Assembly: GCF_000955975.1 (NCBI RefSeq)
Contig: NZ_JYJF01000005.1
Location: 59,114 to 123,113, forward strand
Length of the DNA: 64,000 nt
Source of the DNA: Saccharothrix sp. ST-888
GTDB lineage: Bacteria; Actinomycetota; Actinomycetes; Streptomycetales; Streptomycetaceae
Direction of reading: 5' to 3'
Made by a program: the position numbers and the translations under genes. The notes under the pieces are model-generated. The model was not told where the DNA came from and did not search any database. It was given only the letters and a program-made list of their open reading frames with translations. Of the stretch, positions 1 through 8,100 are shown piece after piece (position 1 is the first letter of the stretch; each line of letters opens with the position of its first letter).

Positions 1-27
1 CCCGCCCTGCGCACGGCTGGAGGAGCA

Positions 28-756
28 ATGCCGAACGTCAAGATCGAAGTGACCAACGAGAGCCACACTCTCACCGACGCCGAGGTGGAGGCGGTGGTCC
101 CCGCCCTGCAGATCCAGGTCAGCCGGGACGTCGCACCCGTGTGGGGAATCGACGCCGAGCTGTCGTACGTCGCGCCGAAGGCGCTCTCCCCCCAGGCGTG
201 GTGGCTCGTGGTACTGGACAACTCCGACCAGGCCGGCGCCCTGGGCTACCACGACCTGACCTCGAACTTCCTGCCACTCGGGAAGGTGTTCGCGGGCACC
301 GACAAGCAGTTCGGCCAGCAGTGGACCGTGACGGCCAGTCATGAACTCGTCGAGATGCTCGGCGATCCCGAGATCAACCGGGTGATCTTCGACCAGCCGA
401 CCGCCACCACGGGCAAGCTCTACGCCCTTGAGCTGTGCGACACGTGCGAGGCCGAGACCTACGCGTACAAGATCGACGGCACCATGGTCAGCGACTTCGT
501 CCACCCCGCGTGGTTCCAGCCGACCCGCACGGCCGCCGACGCCCAGTTCGACCACGGCGGCCACATCAAGAGCCCCCTCGAACTCCTGCCCGGCGGCTAC
601 ATCGGTGTCTTCGACGTGGCGGCCGGCACCGGGTGGACCCAGATGACCGCCGACGTCATCACCGCCGCCTATGCCATCCGGCCGCACGTCGGCAGCCGCC
701 GTGAGCGGCGCCGCACACCCCGCGACCAGTGGCTGCCGAGCGACCGGAACACCTGA
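28..756 (+). CDS. Conserved protein with metallopeptidase-like HE motif
   Basis: Protein of 242 residues with a strong ribosome site (GGAGGAG) before the ATG. No signal peptide or membrane segment is visible. Around residue 105 it reads SHELVEMLGDP. This HE-x2-E arrangement with a following acidic residue resembles a zinc metallopeptidase helix but is not a canonical HExxH, so any peptidase activity is inference. Several Cys (ELCDTCEAE) could bind metal. Its stop codon overlaps the ATG of the phosphoesterase gene that follows (TGATG), so the two are probably translated together. I recognise the type as a conserved actinobacterial hypothetical only. Confidence 0.75.
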   Translation: MPNVKIEVTNESHTLTDAEVEAVVPALQIQVSRDVAPVWGIDAELSYVAPKALSPQAWWLVVLDNSDQAGALGYHDLTSNFLPLGKVFAGTDKQFGQQWTVTASHELVEMLGDPEINRVIFDQPTATTGKLYALELCDTCEAETYAYKIDGTMVSDFVHPAWFQPTRTAADAQFDHGGHIKSPLELLPGGYIGVFDVAAGTGWTQMTADVITAAYAIRPHVGSRRERRRTPRDQWLPSDRNT

Positions 757-2177
757 TGTCCGACACCGACCGCCTTTCGGCCGTCGAGCACGTGGTGATG
801 CTGATGCTGGAGAATCGCTCGTTCGACCACATGCTCGGATTCCTCTACACCGACCAGGGCAACGTCTCCCCCGCCGGGCAGCACTTCGACGGGCTGACCG
901 GCCGGGAGTCCAACCCGGACGAGAACGGGAAGACCGTCACGGTCCGCCGGATCGAGGCCACGGACCCGCACCCCTACTTCATGCCGGGCGCGAACCCGGG
1001 CGAGGGCTACCGCCCGACCAACGCACAGCTCTTCGGGGCCCTCGACCCGCCGTCGCCACCGGTGGCGACCATGCAGGGCTTCGTGACGAACTTCGCCGAC
1101 ACCCTGGTACTCAGGGCCCACCAACCCCACCCGGTCATCCTCCCGGGCACCGTCGCCGACGACATCATGGCCTGCTTCACCCCCGAGACGCTGCCGGTCC
1201 TGTCCACCCTGGCCCGCGGCTACGCGGTGTGCGACCGCTGGTTCAGCTCGGTACCGACCGAGACCCTGCCGAACCGGTCCTTCGCCTGCGCCGCCACCAG
1301 CCAGGGGCACATGGACGACCACACCCACACCTTCACCTGCCCCAGCATCTTCGGCCGGCTCAGCGACCACGGGGTGGCCTGGAAGGTGTACGGCTACAAC
1401 AACCCACCGCTGACCAGCGGCAACTTCCCCGACATCCACAGTGCGTCGACCGACCACTTCGGGCTGTTCACCGACTTCAAGTCAGCCGCCACGGCCGGCA
1501 CCCTGCCCGCCTTCACGTTCCTGGAGCCCAGTTGGCAGGCCACCGGCAACAGCGAGCACCCGGTCGGCGACGTGGCCCTGGGCGAACAGCTGATCAAGGA
1601 GGTCTACCGGACCCTGCTCGGCGGCCCGGCCTGGAACCAGACCCTGCTCGTGCTCACCTACGACGAACACGGCGGGTGCTACGACCACGTCCCGCCCCCG
1701 GTGTCGAGTGCGCCTCCCGGCGACGGCACCGCCGGCGAGTTCGGCTTCGGCTTCACCCGCTTCGGCGTGCGGGTCCCGACCGTGCTGGTCTCCCCGCTGA
1801 TCGCCCCCGGCACCGTCTACCGGGCACCCGACAGCGCGGCGCCGCTGGACCACACCAGCATCCTGCGCACCCTCGAACGGCGCTGGTCGCTGCCGGCGCT
1901 CACCGCCCGCGACGCCGCCGCCACCGACCTCGGACCGGTGCTCACCCTCGGCACGCCGCGCACCGACGACGTCCTCGCGGCCGTCACCGCACCCTCCTCG
2001 GCAGCGGTCAACCCCGCAGCAGGCGAGGTCTCCCATCTCCAGCGGGTGTACGCCGACCTCGTCGCCCGCCAGCTCATCCCGGGCCAGGAGGCCGGGCCCG
2101 AACTGCCGATGCCGGAGAAGTCCACCCCGCAGGCGTACGCCGACTTCATCCAGGCCCACGTCCCGGCACACCCGTAG
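756..2177 (+). CDS. Phosphoesterase family protein (phospholipase C / acid phosphatase AcpA type)
   Basis: Protein of 473 residues of the bacterial phosphoesterase family (PF04185), metal-dependent alkaline-phosphatase-fold enzymes that hydrolyse phosphate esters, including phospholipids. Visible family motifs are MLENRSFDHMLG near the N-terminus, TETLPNRSF in the middle, and TYDEHGGCYDHVPPP, which holds metal ligands. The family is often exported by Tat, but no twin-arginine signal is visible here, so this copy may be cytoplasmic. I chose the ATG that overlaps the upstream stop codon; an in-frame GTG 27 bases earlier is less likely. It is translationally coupled to the upstream metallopeptidase-like gene, and a strong hairpin follows. 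Confidence 0.9.
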   Translation: MSDTDRLSAVEHVVMLMLENRSFDHMLGFLYTDQGNVSPAGQHFDGLTGRESNPDENGKTVTVRRIEATDPHPYFMPGANPGEGYRPTNAQLFGALDPPSPPVATMQGFVTNFADTLVLRAHQPHPVILPGTVADDIMACFTPETLPVLSTLARGYAVCDRWFSSVPTETLPNRSFACAATSQGHMDDHTHTFTCPSIFGRLSDHGVAWKVYGYNNPPLTSGNFPDIHSASTDHFGLFTDFKSAATAGTLPAFTFLEPSWQATGNSEHPVGDVALGEQLIKEVYRTLLGGPAWNQTLLVLTYDEHGGCYDHVPPPVSSAPPGDGTAGEFGFGFTRFGVRVPTVLVSPLIAPGTVYRAPDSAAPLDHTSILRTLERRWSLPALTARDAAATDLGPVLTLGTPRTDDVLAAVTAPSSAAVNPAAGEVSHLQRVYADLVARQLIPGQEAGPELPMPEKSTPQAYADFIQAHVPAHP

Positions 2178-2181
2178 GGCT

Positions 2182-2213
2182 CCCCGGCCCGGCCCCCGGA
2201 CGCCGGGCCGGGG
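2182..2213 (+). terminator. Hairpin after the phosphoesterase gene
   Basis: A perfect 12-bp stem (2182-2193 pairs with 2202-2213) with an 8-base loop lies 5 bases after the stop codon. There is no T run, which is usual for streptomycete terminators. Confidence 0.65.
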
Positions 2214-2248
2214 CACAACAGGCCGCGCCGCCGGGCCCTTCCTGACCT

Positions 2249-2264
2249 GCTATCAGGTGATAGC
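2249..2264. promoter_or_regulatory. Perfect inverted repeat, candidate toxin-antitoxin operator
   Basis: GCTATCA-GG-TGATAGC: two perfect 7-bp arms around a 2-bp spacer. It also overlaps a second inverted repeat, ACCTG-N4-CAGGT. It lies just before the antitoxin remnant and the Doc-like gene, where a ribbon-helix-helix antitoxin would be expected to bind. Antitoxin binding is inference. Confidence 0.5.
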
Positions 2265-2285
2265 GTGAGGGGTGTGGAGGCTCAG

Positions 2286-2385
2286 ATGAGCCTCCGGAGG
2301 GGCCGGAAGGTCCGCGCCGCGTTCCTGGGCGGCGCAACAGCACGAGTACGGGGGCCTGTTGGACGGGATCGAGGGCGCGGCGTGA
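2286..2385 (+). pseudogene. Remnant of an antitoxin gene (C-terminal piece, frameshifted)
   Basis: From the ATG the frame reads MSLRRGRKVRAAFLGGA. One base out of step it continues QQHEYGGLLDGIEGAA and stops at TGA 2383-2385, which overlaps the GTG start of the Doc-like gene. The overlap and the basic-then-acidic tail look like the end of an antitoxin gene that has lost its N-terminal DNA-binding part and gained a one-base shift. It is also possible that nothing here is translated. The call is inference from layout and sequence style. Confidence 0.35.
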
Positions 2386-2753
2386 TCCTGCACGTCGATC
2401 TGGCCTGGATCCTGGAGGTCACCGAGCGGGCGGTTCCGGGCGACCCGGCGCCGATCGACTACGGGGTGGCCATCGCCGCCGTCGAACGCCACCGTGCCGT
2501 CGTCACCGGACAGGACGTCTACGACGGCCCCATCGCCCGCGCCGCGGCCCTCACCCACACACTGGGCCGGCTCCCCTGGCTGGAACACTCGAACCTGCGC
2601 GTGGCCGTCGCCGTCGCACACGGCTACCTGACGGCCAGCGGGGTGCAGGTCAGGCTCGACCAGGAACGCGTCACCGCCCTGGCCACCGCGCTCACCCGGC
2701 CCCGCGCCACCGTCGCCGACATCGCCACCGTCCTGAGGACCTGGCGGACCTGA
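2382..2753 (+). CDS. Fic/Doc-family toxin-like protein
   Basis: Protein of 123 residues. The HSNLRVAVAVAHGYLTASG segment aligns with the Doc C-terminal helix that follows the Fic motif (GNKR.A...A..FL..NG). The N-terminal LHVDLAWILEVTE and DYGVAIAAVERHR fit the Doc fold. The catalytic HxFx(D/E)GNxxR motif is degenerate: only the aligned EHSN..R remains, so AMPylation or kinase activity is doubtful. Active Doc phosphorylates EF-Tu. I took the GTG overlapping the upstream TGA as start. The frame stays open further upstream, so a longer N-terminus cannot be excluded. The expected antitoxin appears broken. Confidence 0.65.
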   Translation: MILHVDLAWILEVTERAVPGDPAPIDYGVAIAAVERHRAVVTGQDVYDGPIARAAALTHTLGRLPWLEHSNLRVAVAVAHGYLTASGVQVRLDQERVTALATALTRPRATVADIATVLRTWRT

Positions 2754-3031
2754 CGACCGGTCGGCAGGCCCGGGCGCTGCGGGACAGCGCCGTCCGGCAC
2801 CCGCCGACCGACCGGTTGCCGGGTCCGGCTCGGCCGCCCGACGGTCTGCCGGCAAAAGAAGTCAAAGACCAGGCCAAGAAATCGGAGCGGGGACAACCGA
2901 TCCTGACCGGTCCACGTCGATGGGGATGGGTGGCGGCGAGGCGTTCGTGGAGTGGCAACGGCGCGGCCCTTCGTATACCGAGTCGGACACGGCCACCGCC
3001 CCGACGACCCACCTGGAGGAGAGGCCCCACC

Positions 3032-3889
3032 ATGGCAGAGCAGCGCACGGAACAGCCGGGCGACCGAAGCGAGTTGACCCGGCGGCGACTGATCAGGCTG
3101 ACGGTCGGCGGGGCCGCGGTGTTCGGAGCGGCCGGCGCGCTGGCGGCCTGCAGCAGTTCGTCCGGCCCCGCCGCGTCGGCTCCGCCGCCGACCGACAGCC
3201 CCGCCGACTCCTTCTCCCCGGCCGCGACGGGCGAACCCCCGAACGTCTCCGGCCTGCCCAACCCCTCGTCCTCCCCGGTACCGGCGCGCACCAAGCCCGT
3301 CTTCAAGGTGCACGACCTGCTGCCGAACGCACCGTCCAACGCGGTCGCGCTGACCATCGACGACGGGCCGAACCGGATCTACACCCCGGAGGTCCTCCAG
3401 CTGCTGCGCAAGTACGACATCCGGGCGACGTTCTCGGTGGTCGGCAGCGAGGCCCATGCCGACAAGGACCTCATCCGGCGGATCGCCGCGGACGGGCACA
3501 CCCTCGCCAACCACACGATGACCCACCCGCAGCCCTTCTCCCGGCGCAGCACGGCGCAGATCGAGCAGCAGATAGCCGACACCCAGTCCGTCCTCGTGGA
3601 CGCCGGGGCCCCCGAGCCGAAGCTCTTCCGCTCGCCCGGCGGCGACTGGTCCCCGGCGGTGTTCGCCGCCGTCGCCAAGTACGGCATGACCCCCATCGAC
3701 TGGGACGTCGACCCGAGGGACTGGGCGCGTCCCGGCACCAAGACGATCACCGAGAAGCTGCTGTCCGCCAAGCCGGGTGACATACTGCTCTGCCACGACG
3801 GCGGCGGCAACCGCACACAGACCGTCGAATCGCTGCGCACCGTGCTGCCCGCGCTCAAGGCCAAGGGCTACACCTTCGTCACGCTGTGA
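3032..3889 (+). CDS. Polysaccharide deacetylase lipoprotein (carbohydrate esterase family 4)
   Basis: Protein of 285 residues that should sit on the outer face of the membrane. The N-terminus has a Tat-like TRRRLIRL and a lipobox LAAC, then a Ser/Pro/Ala-rich linker to about residue 85. The NodB domain shows all five motifs: TIDDGP (catalytic Asp and metal Asp), NHTMTHP (metal His pair), RSPGG, the DWDVDPRDW region and LLCHDGGG. Such enzymes remove acetyl groups from peptidoglycan or chitin-like glycans. The start is fixed by a GGAGGAG ribosome site 8 bases before the ATG; the open frame extends further upstream without one. It appears to be a single-gene unit. Confidence 0.9.
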   Translation: MAEQRTEQPGDRSELTRRRLIRLTVGGAAVFGAAGALAACSSSSGPAASAPPPTDSPADSFSPAATGEPPNVSGLPNPSSSPVPARTKPVFKVHDLLPNAPSNAVALTIDDGPNRIYTPEVLQLLRKYDIRATFSVVGSEAHADKDLIRRIAADGHTLANHTMTHPQPFSRRSTAQIEQQIADTQSVLVDAGAPEPKLFRSPGGDWSPAVFAAVAKYGMTPIDWDVDPRDWARPGTKTITEKLLSAKPGDILLCHDGGGNRTQTVESLRTVLPALKAKGYTFVTL

Positions 3890-4016
3890 CCACTCCCCGA
3901 CCGGTCCCGGTCCCCCGGTCGGCACCGCTCCGATTGCGGGCCGGGGCCGGATCGGCTCGCCTGTACCTGGGGCCGAGGCGTCCCGAGGAACCGGCGGAAG
4001 CGGACGAGGAGCGGCC

Positions 4017-4460
4017 ATGCTCAAGGGTTTCAAGAACTTCGTGATGCGCGGCGACGTCGTCGTGGTGGCGGTGGGGCTGATCATCGCGCTGGCGTTCAGC
4101 ACCCTGATCAAGGCGTTCACGGACAGCATCATCAACCCGATCATCACCCGCGCCCAGGGCGGCCACTCGACGGCGCTCGGCTGGCAGCTGGGTGCCCCCG
4201 GGAACGCGGCGACCTACGTGGACATGGGTGCGTTCATCTCCGCGCTGATCTACTTCCTCATCTTGGCGGCGGTGGTCTATTTCCTGATCGTCGTCCCGTA
4301 CCGGATCTTCCAGCGCCGCCACGGAATCACCGTCTTCGGTGACCCCGTACCGACCAAGACCTGCCCCGCCTGTCTCTCCGAGGACATCCCGGCGGGCGCG
4401 TCCACGTGCCGCTACTGCGGGACCGCGCAGCCGTCGGCCCCTGGCCGGACCGTCGCCTGA
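4017..4460 (+). CDS. mscL: Large-conductance mechanosensitive channel MscL with C-terminal zinc ribbon
   Basis: Protein of 147 residues. The N-terminus MLKGFKNFVMRGDVVVVAVG and the TM1 and TM2 segments match MscL, the stretch-gated pore that releases solutes during hypo-osmotic shock. TM2 is about residues 75-98, followed by the basic RIFQRRHG. In place of the usual short helical tail the C-terminus carries CPACLSEDIPAGASTCRYC, a two-CxxC zinc-ribbon-like knuckle on the cytoplasmic side. The ribosome site GAGGAG precedes the ATG. The longer open frame upstream is not conserved with the family. Confidence 0.9.
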   Translation: MLKGFKNFVMRGDVVVVAVGLIIALAFSTLIKAFTDSIINPIITRAQGGHSTALGWQLGAPGNAATYVDMGAFISALIYFLILAAVVYFLIVVPYRIFQRRHGITVFGDPVPTKTCPACLSEDIPAGASTCRYCGTAQPSAPGRTVA

Positions 4461-4483
4461 CGCGGCGCTGCTCGACGGCTGCG

Positions 4484-4696
4484 TCAGGCCGCTTCGAGGT
4501 CCTTCGGTCCAGCCTCCCACTCCAGGCCGCCGCCGAGCGGGCGGACGAACACCCGTCGGCGCAGCAGTCTGCCGCTCTCGCTGTCGTGCTCGACCAGTTG
4601 CCCGGCGATCGTCCCGATCCTGCCGTCGCGCCGGTCCCTGACCCTGGTTCCGAACCCGGGATGGGGCGGACTGCTGACCGAGACTCCTATCGGCAT
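4484..4696 (-). CDS. Small conserved basic protein, function unknown
   Basis: About 70 residues beginning MPIGVSVSSPPHPGFGTRV. The core GTRVRDRRDGRIGTI, then VFVRPLGGGLEWEAG, is a pattern I recognise from small streptomycete hypotheticals; it may be a small beta-barrel. I preferred the ATG with a GAGGGG site before it. An upstream ATG at 4750 would add 18 residues but has a poor ribosome site. Convergent with mscL, 23 bases apart. No function is proposed. Confidence 0.6.
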   Translation of the reverse strand: MPIGVSVSSPPHPGFGTRVRDRRDGRIGTIAGQLVEHDSESGRLLRRRVFVRPLGGGLEWEAGPKDLEAA

Positions 4697-4784
4697 GAAC
4701 CCCTCGCGCCTGCCTTCCCACGTTCGTCCGGACCGCTGGTTGTCGGCCATCGTGCCCGCCGGGTGCGGGCACGCGGGCCCCTTT

Positions 4785-4838
4785 CAGACGAACTTAAGGT
4801 GCCGGACGAACTTGAGGTGTCAGACGAACTTGAGGTGG
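4785..4838. repeat. Three tandem 18-bp direct repeats
   Basis: Units at 4785-4802, 4803-4820 and 4821-4838 share the core GACGAACTT(A/G)AGGTG. They lie 79 bp before the chosen start of the LLM oxidoreductase gene and may be an iteron-like regulator site. An open frame also runs through them. Confidence 0.7.
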
Positions 4839-4916
4839 GAGTGCCCGCCGCAACGGTGTGGGCGTCTCGCCCTCCGCTCGGGAATGCGGGCGGAGGCGGT
4901 GGGTGTTGGGGCCGGT

Positions 4917-5942
4917 GTGACCACTGCAACGCCTGCGATCCGGCTCTCGGTGCTGGACCGTTCCCGGACCAGGCAGGGGCAGGACCCGCCGCAGGCGCTG
5001 CGGGACACCGTGGCCTTCGCGCAGCAGGCGGAACGGCTCGGGTACCACCGGTTCTGGGTGTCGGAGCACCACGGTGTGCCGGGGGTGGCGGGTTCCGCGC
5101 CCACGGTGCTCGCCGCGGCGGTGGCTGCGGCGACGACGCGGATCCGGGTCGGCACCGGCGGCGTGATGCTCCCCAACCACCAACCGATGGTGGTGGCCGA
5201 GCAGTTCGGGGTGCTCGCCTCGCTCTTCCCCGACCGGATCGACATGGGGCTCGGCCGCTCGGTGGCATTCACCGACGGCGTGCGCCGGGCACTGGGCCGG
5301 GACAAGGACGCCGCCGATCACTTCGCCGACCAACTGGCCGAGCTGCTGGGGTACTTCGACCCGGCACCGCGCGCCCGCACCGGCGTCCGTGCCCGGCCCG
5401 CCGAGGGCCTGCACGTCCCCGCCTTCGTGCTGGCCACCGGGGCGGGCGCCGACATCGCCGCCGACGCCGGACTCCCGCTGGTCGTCGGCGGGTTCCGCAA
5501 CGAGGACAGAATGCTGGCCGCGCTCGACCGCTACCGCACCCGGTTCCGGCCCTCCGCGCAGGCCGCGGAGCCCTATGTGGTCGTATCGGGCAGTGTGGCG
5601 GTCGCCGGGACGGCCGAGGAGGCTCGGAGCCTGCTGGTCTCCGAGGCATGGTCGAGTGCGTACGCCCGTACCCACGGGGAGTTCCCGCCGCTGGCCCCCG
5701 TACCGGAGATCCTGGCCCGGGAGATGAGCCCGCGCGAGCGCACCGCGTACGAAGCGGCGCTCGACGGGCACATCGCCGGTACGCCGCAGGAGGCCGTGGC
5801 CGACCTCCGAGCCCTGATGGAGCACACCGGGGCCGACGAGTTCCTGGTCACCACCAGCACCTACGACCGGGTGGCGCTGCTCGACTCCTACCGACTGCTC
5901 GCGGCGGCGGTGCGCCCGGAACCGGACCTCACCGGGCAGTGA
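4917..5942 (+). CDS. LLM-class flavin-dependent oxidoreductase (luciferase-like, MsnO8 type)
   Basis: Protein of about 341 residues with the bacterial luciferase TIM-barrel fold. The N-terminal LSVLDRSRTRQG, then RFWVSEHHGVPGVAGSAPTV and RIRVGTGGVMLPNH, are hallmarks of LLM oxidoreductases that use FMNH2 or F420. The family members in antibiotic clusters (MsnO8) act as oxygenases; the substrate here is unknown. I chose GTG 4917 because homologues begin within about 10 residues of LSVLDRS; ATG 4884 is an alternative, and the frame stays open to 4695. Three 18-bp tandem repeats lie just upstream. The gene stands alone on its strand. Confidence 0.85.
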   Translation: MTTATPAIRLSVLDRSRTRQGQDPPQALRDTVAFAQQAERLGYHRFWVSEHHGVPGVAGSAPTVLAAAVAAATTRIRVGTGGVMLPNHQPMVVAEQFGVLASLFPDRIDMGLGRSVAFTDGVRRALGRDKDAADHFADQLAELLGYFDPAPRARTGVRARPAEGLHVPAFVLATGAGADIAADAGLPLVVGGFRNEDRMLAALDRYRTRFRPSAQAAEPYVVVSGSVAVAGTAEEARSLLVSEAWSSAYARTHGEFPPLAPVPEILAREMSPRERTAYEAALDGHIAGTPQEAVADLRALMEHTGADEFLVTTSTYDRVALLDSYRLLAAAVRPEPDLTGQ

Positions 5943-6173
5943 CCTCGCGGCCGTACGCCTGCCACTGACCCGGGGAACCGGCGTCCCGGCCCGCCCGGGA
6001 ACCGGCCGACGTGCGCCCGATCGGCAGTCGTTCAACGGGTGCACATCTCGACTCCGTCAGCTGGCAACCCCGAGGCCAGCCGGCCCGGGGAAACCTACAG
6101 GGAGCAAGCCCTCGTCAGCCCGACGACCACGGGACTCGATCTCCTCTGCCCTTACAGCCACGGAGAGTTCGCC

Positions 6174-6974
6174 ATGACCACTGTGCCCGCCGTCAGTTCG
6201 CCGATCCCCGCCCAGCACGTCCCGGCCGCATCGCGGCAGCGGGAACTGCCGGGCTACTCCGTCTCCCTCGCCCGGGACGAGGCCGATGTCCGCGCCGCCC
6301 AGCGGCTGCGCCACCAGGTCTTCGCCGAGGAGATGGGGGCCGTGCTCGACAGCCCGGTCCCCGGTCTGGACGTCGACGCCTTCGACGAGTACTGCGACCA
6401 CCTGCTGGTCCGGGAACGGGCGGGCGGAACGGTGGTGGCCACCTACCGGCTGCTGCGGCCGGCGCAGGCCGTCCGGGCCGGCCGGCTGTACTCCGAGACG
6501 GAGTTCGACCTGTCGAACCTGGCCGGCATCCGCGGCGACCTGGTCGAGGCCGGCCGCTCGTGCATCCATCCGGACCACCGCGGCGACGGCGCGGTCATCA
6601 ACCTGCTGTGGGGCAGCATCGCGCGGTACCTGGTGGACAGCGGCAACACCTGGATCGCGGGCTGCTGTTCGGTGCCGCTGGCCGACGGCGGCAGCACCGC
6701 GGCGGCGGTCTGGGACACGGTCTCCGCCAGGCACCTCGCGCCCGAGGAGTACCGGGTGACCCCGCACCGGCCGTGGGATCCCACCGGCGTTCCCCGGCCC
6801 GCGCGCGCCACGCTTCCGCCCCTGCTGCGCGGCTACCTGCGACTGGGCGCCCAGGTCTGCGGGATGCCCGCGCACGACCCCGACTTCGGCGTGGCGGACC
6901 TGTACGTCCTGCTGTCGCTGGAGCGGACCGACCCGCGCTACCTGCGGCACTTCCTGTCCGGATCGCCCGCGTGA
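6174..6974 (+). CDS. GNAT-fold N-acyltransferase, ornithine lipid synthase OlsB type
   Basis: Protein of 266 residues of the OlsB-like acyltransferase group (Acetyltransf_5). Landmarks are RLRHQVFAEEMG, FDEYCDHLLVRE, ATYRLLRP, and EAGRSCIHPDHRGDGAVINLLW. OlsB moves a 3-hydroxyacyl chain from acyl-carrier protein to the alpha-amino group of ornithine, giving lyso-ornithine lipid. The neighbouring downstream gene is a PlsC acyltransferase, which would complete the lipid, so the pair fits ornithine lipid synthesis, a phosphorus-free membrane lipid. The start has a GGAGAG site. Whether ornithine is the true acceptor is inferred from the pairing. Confidence 0.8.
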   Translation: MTTVPAVSSPIPAQHVPAASRQRELPGYSVSLARDEADVRAAQRLRHQVFAEEMGAVLDSPVPGLDVDAFDEYCDHLLVRERAGGTVVATYRLLRPAQAVRAGRLYSETEFDLSNLAGIRGDLVEAGRSCIHPDHRGDGAVINLLWGSIARYLVDSGNTWIAGCCSVPLADGGSTAAAVWDTVSARHLAPEEYRVTPHRPWDPTGVPRPARATLPPLLRGYLRLGAQVCGMPAHDPDFGVADLYVLLSLERTDPRYLRHFLSGSPA

Positions 6975-7041
6975 GCGAACCGGCCGACAGAGCGGGCGGC
7001 GGGGCGGGGGGCAGACCTGCCGACGGGGCGGGCGGGGCAGC

Positions 7042-7995
7042 GTGACCGGGTCAGGAGGTGTGAGTGGCTGGCTGCCGTCCGCGCCCTGCACGCCCGAGTC
7101 CTGTGTGAGCCCGCCGGGGCCGGTGGTGGGCGCCTGGCGCCGACTGCTGCGGGCTGCGGGCTGCGCGTCCGTCCTCGCCGTGGGTGTCGCCCTCGCCCCG
7201 GTCGTACGCGGCCGGGGCCGAGGGGTGAGCGAGCGGCTGGTCCGCTGCTGGGCCCGCACGCTCGTCGTCTCGCTCGGGGTCCGGCTTCGGCCGACGGACG
7301 GCTCGGCGAACGGGCCGGCGGACGGGCCGGCGGCCAGGTCGACGGAGGGGTCGGCGGACGGCGGCGGGGCACTGCTGGTGGCCAACCACGTCTCCTGGCT
7401 GGACATCCTGGTGATCGCGGCGGTGCTGCCCGGCCGCATGCTGGCCAAGACCGAGGTGCGGAGCTGGCCCGTGCTCGGCCCGCTCGCCGCGTGGGGCGGC
7501 ACGATCTTCATCGACCGAGACCGGCTGCGCGCGCTCCCGGGCACCGTCGAGGAGATCGCTGCGGCGCTGCGCCGGGGCGAACGGGTGGTGGTGTTCCCCG
7601 AGGGCAGTACCTGGTGCGGCCGGAACGGCGGCCGGTTCCGGCCCGCGCTCTTCCAGGCGGCGGTCGAGGCCGGGGCCGCCGTCCAGCCGGTGACGGTCCG
7701 CTACCGGCTGGCGGACGGAAGCCCGACTACCACACCGGCGTTCGTCGGCGAGGACGGACTGCACTCCTCGCTGCGCCGGGTGGTCGCCGTCCGGGGCCTG
7801 GAGGCGGAGGTACTCCCGCTGGCGCTCATCCCCGCCAGGCAGCACCCCACTCGGCGCACCCTGGCCCGTGCCGCACAGTCGGTGGTGGACCGCCACCGCT
7901 TCACCGCCTTCGGCAACTCCTACGGCGGCTGCGCCGCCCAGGCCGCTCCGGGGCACCTCCACCAGGGCCGCGACCGCGAAGGCTCACCGGGCTGA
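7042..7995 (+). CDS. 1-acyl-glycerol-3-phosphate-type acyltransferase (PlsC family, OlsA-like)
   Basis: Protein of 317 residues. It shows the PlsC motif I NHVSWLD (His and Asp catalytic) and the phosphate-binding FPEGST motif, with a hydrophobic N-terminal stretch (residues about 37-60) for membrane attachment. A low-complexity Ala/Asp/Gly insert lies just before motif I. Next to an OlsB-like gene, the likely job is adding the second acyl chain to lyso-ornithine lipid (OlsA reaction), though a phosphatidate acyltransferase role is possible. The GTG start is uncertain: in-frame GTG 7060 follows an AGGAGG too closely. It follows the OlsB-like gene by 67 bases, probably in one operon. Confidence 0.8.
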   Translation: MTGSGGVSGWLPSAPCTPESCVSPPGPVVGAWRRLLRAAGCASVLAVGVALAPVVRGRGRGVSERLVRCWARTLVVSLGVRLRPTDGSANGPADGPAARSTEGSADGGGALLVANHVSWLDILVIAAVLPGRMLAKTEVRSWPVLGPLAAWGGTIFIDRDRLRALPGTVEEIAAALRRGERVVVFPEGSTWCGRNGGRFRPALFQAAVEAGAAVQPVTVRYRLADGSPTTTPAFVGEDGLHSSLRRVVAVRGLEAEVLPLALIPARQHPTRRTLARAAQSVVDRHRFTAFGNSYGGCAAQAAPGHLHQGRDREGSPG

Positions 7996-8100
7996 CGGCG
8001 CGAACGCGCCTGCATCCCCGGTGAGTTGGCAAGGTCAGGGCCGGGGCCGGAAAGCCCGAACGACCGGCCTCCCGTGGCGTCACGCACTACGGTGAGGGAC

